Of a stretch of DNA of 64,000 bases, positions 61,530 to 64,000 are shown one piece after another; the stretch's first letter is position 1, and each line of letters starts with the position of its first letter. The position numbers were made by a program, and so were the translations under genes. The stretch lies in NCBI RefSeq assembly GCF_002892835.1, contig NZ_PJMB01000002.1, forward strand, positions 514,863-578,862, read 5' to 3'. The notes below the pieces were generated by a model that had not been told where the DNA came from, made no database searches, and was given only the letters and a program-made list of their open reading frames with translations. This stretch comes from Arthrobacter sp. AFG7.2 (GTDB lineage Bacteria > Actinomycetota > Actinomycetes > Actinomycetales > Micrococcaceae).

Positions 61530-62450
61530 CTAAAGCGGCGGCAGCTCAGCCGCGAGCCAGCTCAGCGATTCGCTGACGCCCGCTTCAAGTTTGACGGTTG
61601 CCTTGTCATCACCGCGGGTCGTTCCCCTGTTAATAATGACCACGGGTTTGCCGTCCCTGGCCGCGTGCCTCACAAACCGCAGGCCGCTCATCACCGTCAG
61701 CGACGACCCGGCAACCACGAGGGCACCGGCGTCGTCAACCATCCGGTATGACGTTTCAACCCTGTCTTTGGGCACATTTTCTCCGAAGTACACGAAGTCC
61801 GGCTTCAGGGTCCCGCCGCAGGCTGGGCACACAGCAACAACGAAGCTGCTGATCAGGGCCTGGTCCTCCACAGTTGAATCAGCATCAGGCGCCATCTCCA
61901 CCAGGGCCGCCTCTTCCGCACGGTCCAAAAACCCGGGATTCAGCTCCTCCAGCATTCCGGCCAGGAGCCGGCGCGAGTAGGTCCGCCGGCAGTCCAGGCA
62001 CACCACCCGGTCATACCGGCCGTGGAGGTCTACCACGTTGATACTGCCGGCCATCTGATGGAGCCGGTCCACGTTCTGCGTGATGAGGCCGGTGAGATGC
62101 CCGCGGCGTTCCAGCTCTGCAGCTGCATGGTGCCCTTGGTTTGGATCAGCGTGGCGGAGGTGCGACCAGCCGATGTGGTTCCTCGCCCAATAACGCTGGC
62201 GGTTCGCAGCCGCCTTGACGAATTCCTGATAGGTCATCGGTGTTCGCGGAGGGGATCCCGGTCCCCGGTAGTCGGGAATGCCTGAATCCGTGCTTAGCCC
62301 TGCTCCGGTGAGGAGTGCGAAACGGTCTCCTGCCAGCAGGTCCCTGATCCGGACCAGAACCTCACGTTCATCTGCCGAAGGCCGTGCAGGTGGAACGGGC
62401 GGCATGCTGGCAAAGCCCGTCAGGCCCACACCGTGCCGCGGCTCTCCCAT
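61530..62450 (-). CDS. Sir2-family NAD-dependent protein deacylase
   Basis: 306 residues. The NAD loop GAGLSTDSGIPDYRG is at 49-63, then TQNVDRLHQ and VVDLHGRYD with the catalytic His near 144. The zinc Cys pairs are VCLDCRR and VCPACGG; GSSLTVMSGL and NRGTTRGDDKA follow. It begins 6 nt after the peroxiredoxin stop codon, so it is very likely co-translated with peroxiredoxin and DUF3052. ATG 62405 is an alternative start that removes the first 15 residues. Confidence 0.94.
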   Translation of the reverse strand: MGEPRHGVGLTGFASMPPVPPARPSADEREVLVRIRDLLAGDRFALLTGAGLSTDSGIPDYRGPGSPPRTPMTYQEFVKAAANRQRYWARNHIGWSHLRHADPNQGHHAAAELERRGHLTGLITQNVDRLHQMAGSINVVDLHGRYDRVVCLDCRRTYSRRLLAGMLEELNPGFLDRAEEAALVEMAPDADSTVEDQALISSFVVAVCPACGGTLKPDFVYFGENVPKDRVETSYRMVDDAGALVVAGSSLTVMSGLRFVRHAARDGKPVVIINRGTTRGDDKATVKLEAGVSESLSWLAAELPPL

Positions 62451-62456
62451 AACCCG

Positions 62457-62951
62457 TCAGGCCTTAACCAACCGGACCAGCGCCTTGCGGTATTCACTGA
62501 AGTCCCGGGCCTGGCCGCGCGGGTTCACCACCGAGTAGCGGATGGTTCCGCCGGCATCGATGATGAAGGTGCCCCGCTGAGCCATTCCGCTCGAGTGATC
62601 GAAGACGCCGTAAAGGCTTGCAGCAGCGCCATGCGGCCAGAAATCGGAGAGCAGGTCGAAGGTATAGCCTTCTTGGGCGGCGTAGGCCCGCAGGCTGAAC
62701 TTGCTGTCAACGGAAACAGCCAAAACGGCTGCGTTCGCGTCTTCGAACAATGCCAGGTTGTCCCGGACTTCACAGAGCTCGCCGGTGCAGATGCCCGAGA
62801 ACGCGAAGGGGTAGAACACCAGGACCACGGACTGGCCCCGGAACGTGGAAAGCCTGACGGGCTCGCCGTACTGGTTCACCAATTCAAAGTCTGGCGCCTG
62901 CCCGCCTACAGCAGGGACAGTCCCGGTGGCAGCGGCAAGCGCTGCCGTCAT
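62457..62951 (-). CDS. Peroxiredoxin, AhpE/BCP-like
   Basis: Thiol peroxidase. In 164 residues, the N-terminus PDFELVNQYGEPVRLS leads to the peroxidatic Cys55 in YPFAFSGICTGELCEVRD. A second Cys60 lies five residues later, a spacing typical of BCP/PrxQ enzymes rather than one-Cys AhpE. It overlaps DUF3052 by 4 nt and is followed by a sirtuin. Mycobacterial ahpE is likewise next to a DUF3052-related gene and aceE. Confidence 0.94.
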   Translation of the reverse strand: MTAALAAATGTVPAVGGQAPDFELVNQYGEPVRLSTFRGQSVVLVFYPFAFSGICTGELCEVRDNLALFEDANAAVLAVSVDSKFSLRAYAAQEGYTFDLLSDFWPHGAAASLYGVFDHSSGMAQRGTFIIDAGGTIRYSVVNPRGQARDFSEYRKALVRLVKA

Positions 62952-63367
62952 TTGTTCTTCCTGCTCACCAGCCGGGTTGCGCTCCAGTCCTTTGACACGC
63001 CCGCGGACGTCGTAACGTGCAGTCCGGCTGTCGGTGCAGCTTCCTGGATGTCCGCGGGTGAGACGTACCCACTCCTGCCGGACTTCGGAGTCAGGACCCA
63101 GACGACGCCATTTTCACTGAGGGTCGTCAGCGAATCCATCAGGCTGTCCACCAGGTCCCCGTCGCCGTCACGCCACCAGAAAACGACGGCGTCCGCTACT
63201 TCGTGGTCATCCTCATCCAGCAGCTCTGAACCGGTGAGGTCCTCAATATCGTCACGCAAGTCGAAATCGACGTCGTCGTCGTAACCGAACTCCTGAATCA
63301 GATCCCCGTTCTTGAAACCCAATTTTTCCGCCACATTTACCGAAGTGGCGGCGTCGGCCTCGCTCAC
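62948..63367 (-). CDS. DUF3052 family protein
   Basis: Function unknown. From GTG 63367 (GGAGG 5 nt upstream) the protein has 139 residues. It is strongly acidic in the first half (FGYDDDVDFDLRDDIEDL, LLDEDDHEVADAVVFWWRDG) with LMDSLTTLSENGVVWVLTPK and a C-terminal VSKDWSATRLVSR. Its position beside aceE, as in other Actinobacteria, suggests a link to central carbon metabolism, which is only inferred. First gene of the DUF3052-peroxiredoxin-sirtuin unit; it diverges from aceE. Confidence 0.9.
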   Translation of the reverse strand: MSEADAATSVNVAEKLGFKNGDLIQEFGYDDDVDFDLRDDIEDLTGSELLDEDDHEVADAVVFWWRDGDGDLVDSLMDSLTTLSENGVVWVLTPKSGRSGYVSPADIQEAAPTAGLHVTTSAGVSKDWSATRLVSRKNK

Positions 63368-63792
63368 GTGTACCTCCAATGCCTTTTATACGCAGTGCGC
63401 ATAGTGATTTCCATTACTCCCAGCCAACACCCTTTGTGCCTGAGCTTCAAGCTGCCGCCCCTGTCATGCCGCATATTCTGCGTCACATCAGGTTCCGGCA
63501 GCCCACAGCGCAGCGGCTTTTCGTCACACAACCATTATGACGGCGAAATACAACAGAGCTGCCAAAGCCGCGGCTACGCATCGCGTTGGGGACAGAGTTA
63601 GAGTGGCAGGTGACAACTATGCCTGCGGGGCAAAAACCCTGTAACTCAATGCAGACGTAGGAATGCTAGGACCCTGCCCGGCTCACATGACCGGGCTGTT
63701 GTAACCGATACGTCGCACACGGCGTATGTACGCCGGGCGGTCACCCTGCCCGGCCTGAGTGCGCCACCAATGCGCGCAAAGAGAGGTTGGAC
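63368..63792. other. Divergent intergenic region with hairpin-rich leader of aceE
   Basis: 425 bp without a gene. The left part should carry the DUF3052 promoter. The right part (63594-63780) can fold into several hairpins on the plus strand: GAGTTA/TAACTC enclosing GCAGG/CCTGC and GGGG/CCCT, then GCCCGG/CCGGGC (63676-63696), ATACG/CGTAT enclosing part of GGCGTATGTACGCC, and GCCGGGC/GCCCGGC (63732-63754). It ends in GAGAGG before aceE. I cannot match it to a known riboswitch. Confidence 0.5.
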
Positions 63793-64000
63793 GTGGCTGC
63801 AGGAGAAGATACCTCCCATATCCTCAGCGGGTTGACTAACCAGCTGCCTGATCGTGATCCGGAAGAGACTGCCGAGTGGGTCGAGTCCCTGGATTCGTTA
63901 ATCAGGGAACAGGGCACTGAGCGTGCCCGATTCATCATGCGGAGCCTGCTGCAGCGTGCGGGCGCGCAGAGCGTCGGGGTGCCGATGGTGACCACTACCG
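63793..64000 (+). CDS. aceE: Pyruvate dehydrogenase E1 component (homodimeric AceE), 5' end only
   Basis: The window ends inside this gene. The ~69 visible residues (DTSHILSGLTNQLPDRDPEE, ETAEWVESLDSLIREQGTER, ARFIMRSLLQRAGAQSVGVP) match the N-terminus of the homodimeric E1 type used by Actinobacteria, which decarboxylates pyruvate with thiamine pyrophosphate. The GTG start at 63793 has GAGAGG 6 nt upstream. The catalytic domains lie beyond the right edge. Confidence 0.93.
   Translation, partial: MAAGEDTSHILSGLTNQLPDRDPEETAEWVESLDSLIREQGTERARFIMRSLLQRAGAQSVGVPMVTTT

Noticed and set aside
63594..63760. c-di-AMP, cobalamin, SAM or glycine riboswitch before aceE
   Set aside because: None of the conserved core sequences of these classes is present, so I only describe hairpins.
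1..64000. Mobile element, prophage or defence island
   Set aside because: No transposase, integrase, phage structural gene, restriction gene or terminal repeats; base composition is even, and the only nuclease outside core repair is the secreted HNH protein.

Overview
The window is GC-rich, densely coded chromosomal DNA from an actinobacterium, most likely a member of the Micrococcaceae close to Arthrobacter or Pseudarthrobacter. Several features point this way: paired clpP genes beside clpX and tig, an ileS gene with the short-Stem-I T-box known only from Actinobacteria, a group II truncated haemoglobin, an Rv2466c-type DsbA protein, an MptB-type mannosyltransferase, and the mycobacterial-like order peroxiredoxin - DUF3052 - aceE. 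The genus is inferred. No insertion sequence, prophage, CRISPR array or defence island is visible. This is mostly core genome with one accessory sugar-utilisation block.

Layout. 1-11.3 kb: a thiD end under a TPP riboswitch, a large RNase E/G, a VKOR-family protein, then the minus-strand run ileS-folC-DUF4233-ndk, with ileS preceded by a T-box. 11.3-16 kb: an endonuclease/exonuclease/phosphatase-family protein, a short-chain dehydrogenase and valS. 16-21.4 kb: a DsbA-like protein, clpX, clpP2, clpP1 and tig (protein folding and turnover). 21.4-35 kb: tRNA-Pro, tRNA-Gly, a Nei-type glycosylase, rpiB, pepN, an OsmC protein, a nucleotide-sugar-epimerase-like protein, MscS, truncated haemoglobin, acyl-CoA thioesterase, ettA, a lipoprotein, ssb and tRNA-Arg.

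35-45.5 kb is the carbohydrate island. A ROK repressor faces xylA-xylB, with a TAGTT-N9-AACTA operator lying on the xylA promoter. A three-gene, overlapping cassette (Gfo/Idh dehydrogenase, DUF993 aldolase-like protein, TIM-barrel isomerase) diverges from a LacI regulator plus an esterase-like hydrolase, with two palindromic LacI-type operators between. A mutarotase gene with its own palindromic operator closes the block. The cassette's substrate cannot be read from sequence and it is the best candidate here for an uncharacterised pathway.

45.5-64 kb: an AlkD-like protein, MptB, oligoribonuclease, tRNA-His, peptide deformylase, a secreted HNH nuclease, a long GAPDH, TspO, RNase P RNA, YaaA, a coiled-coil protein with a degenerate zinc ribbon, a Nif3-like protein, msrA, cysK-cysE, gnd facing a GntR regulator, tRNA-Val, a sirtuin, a peroxiredoxin, DUF3052, and the 5' end of aceE behind a hairpin-rich leader. 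Xylose entry (xylAB), rpiB, gnd and GAPDH together tie the window to pentose-phosphate and lower glycolytic metabolism.
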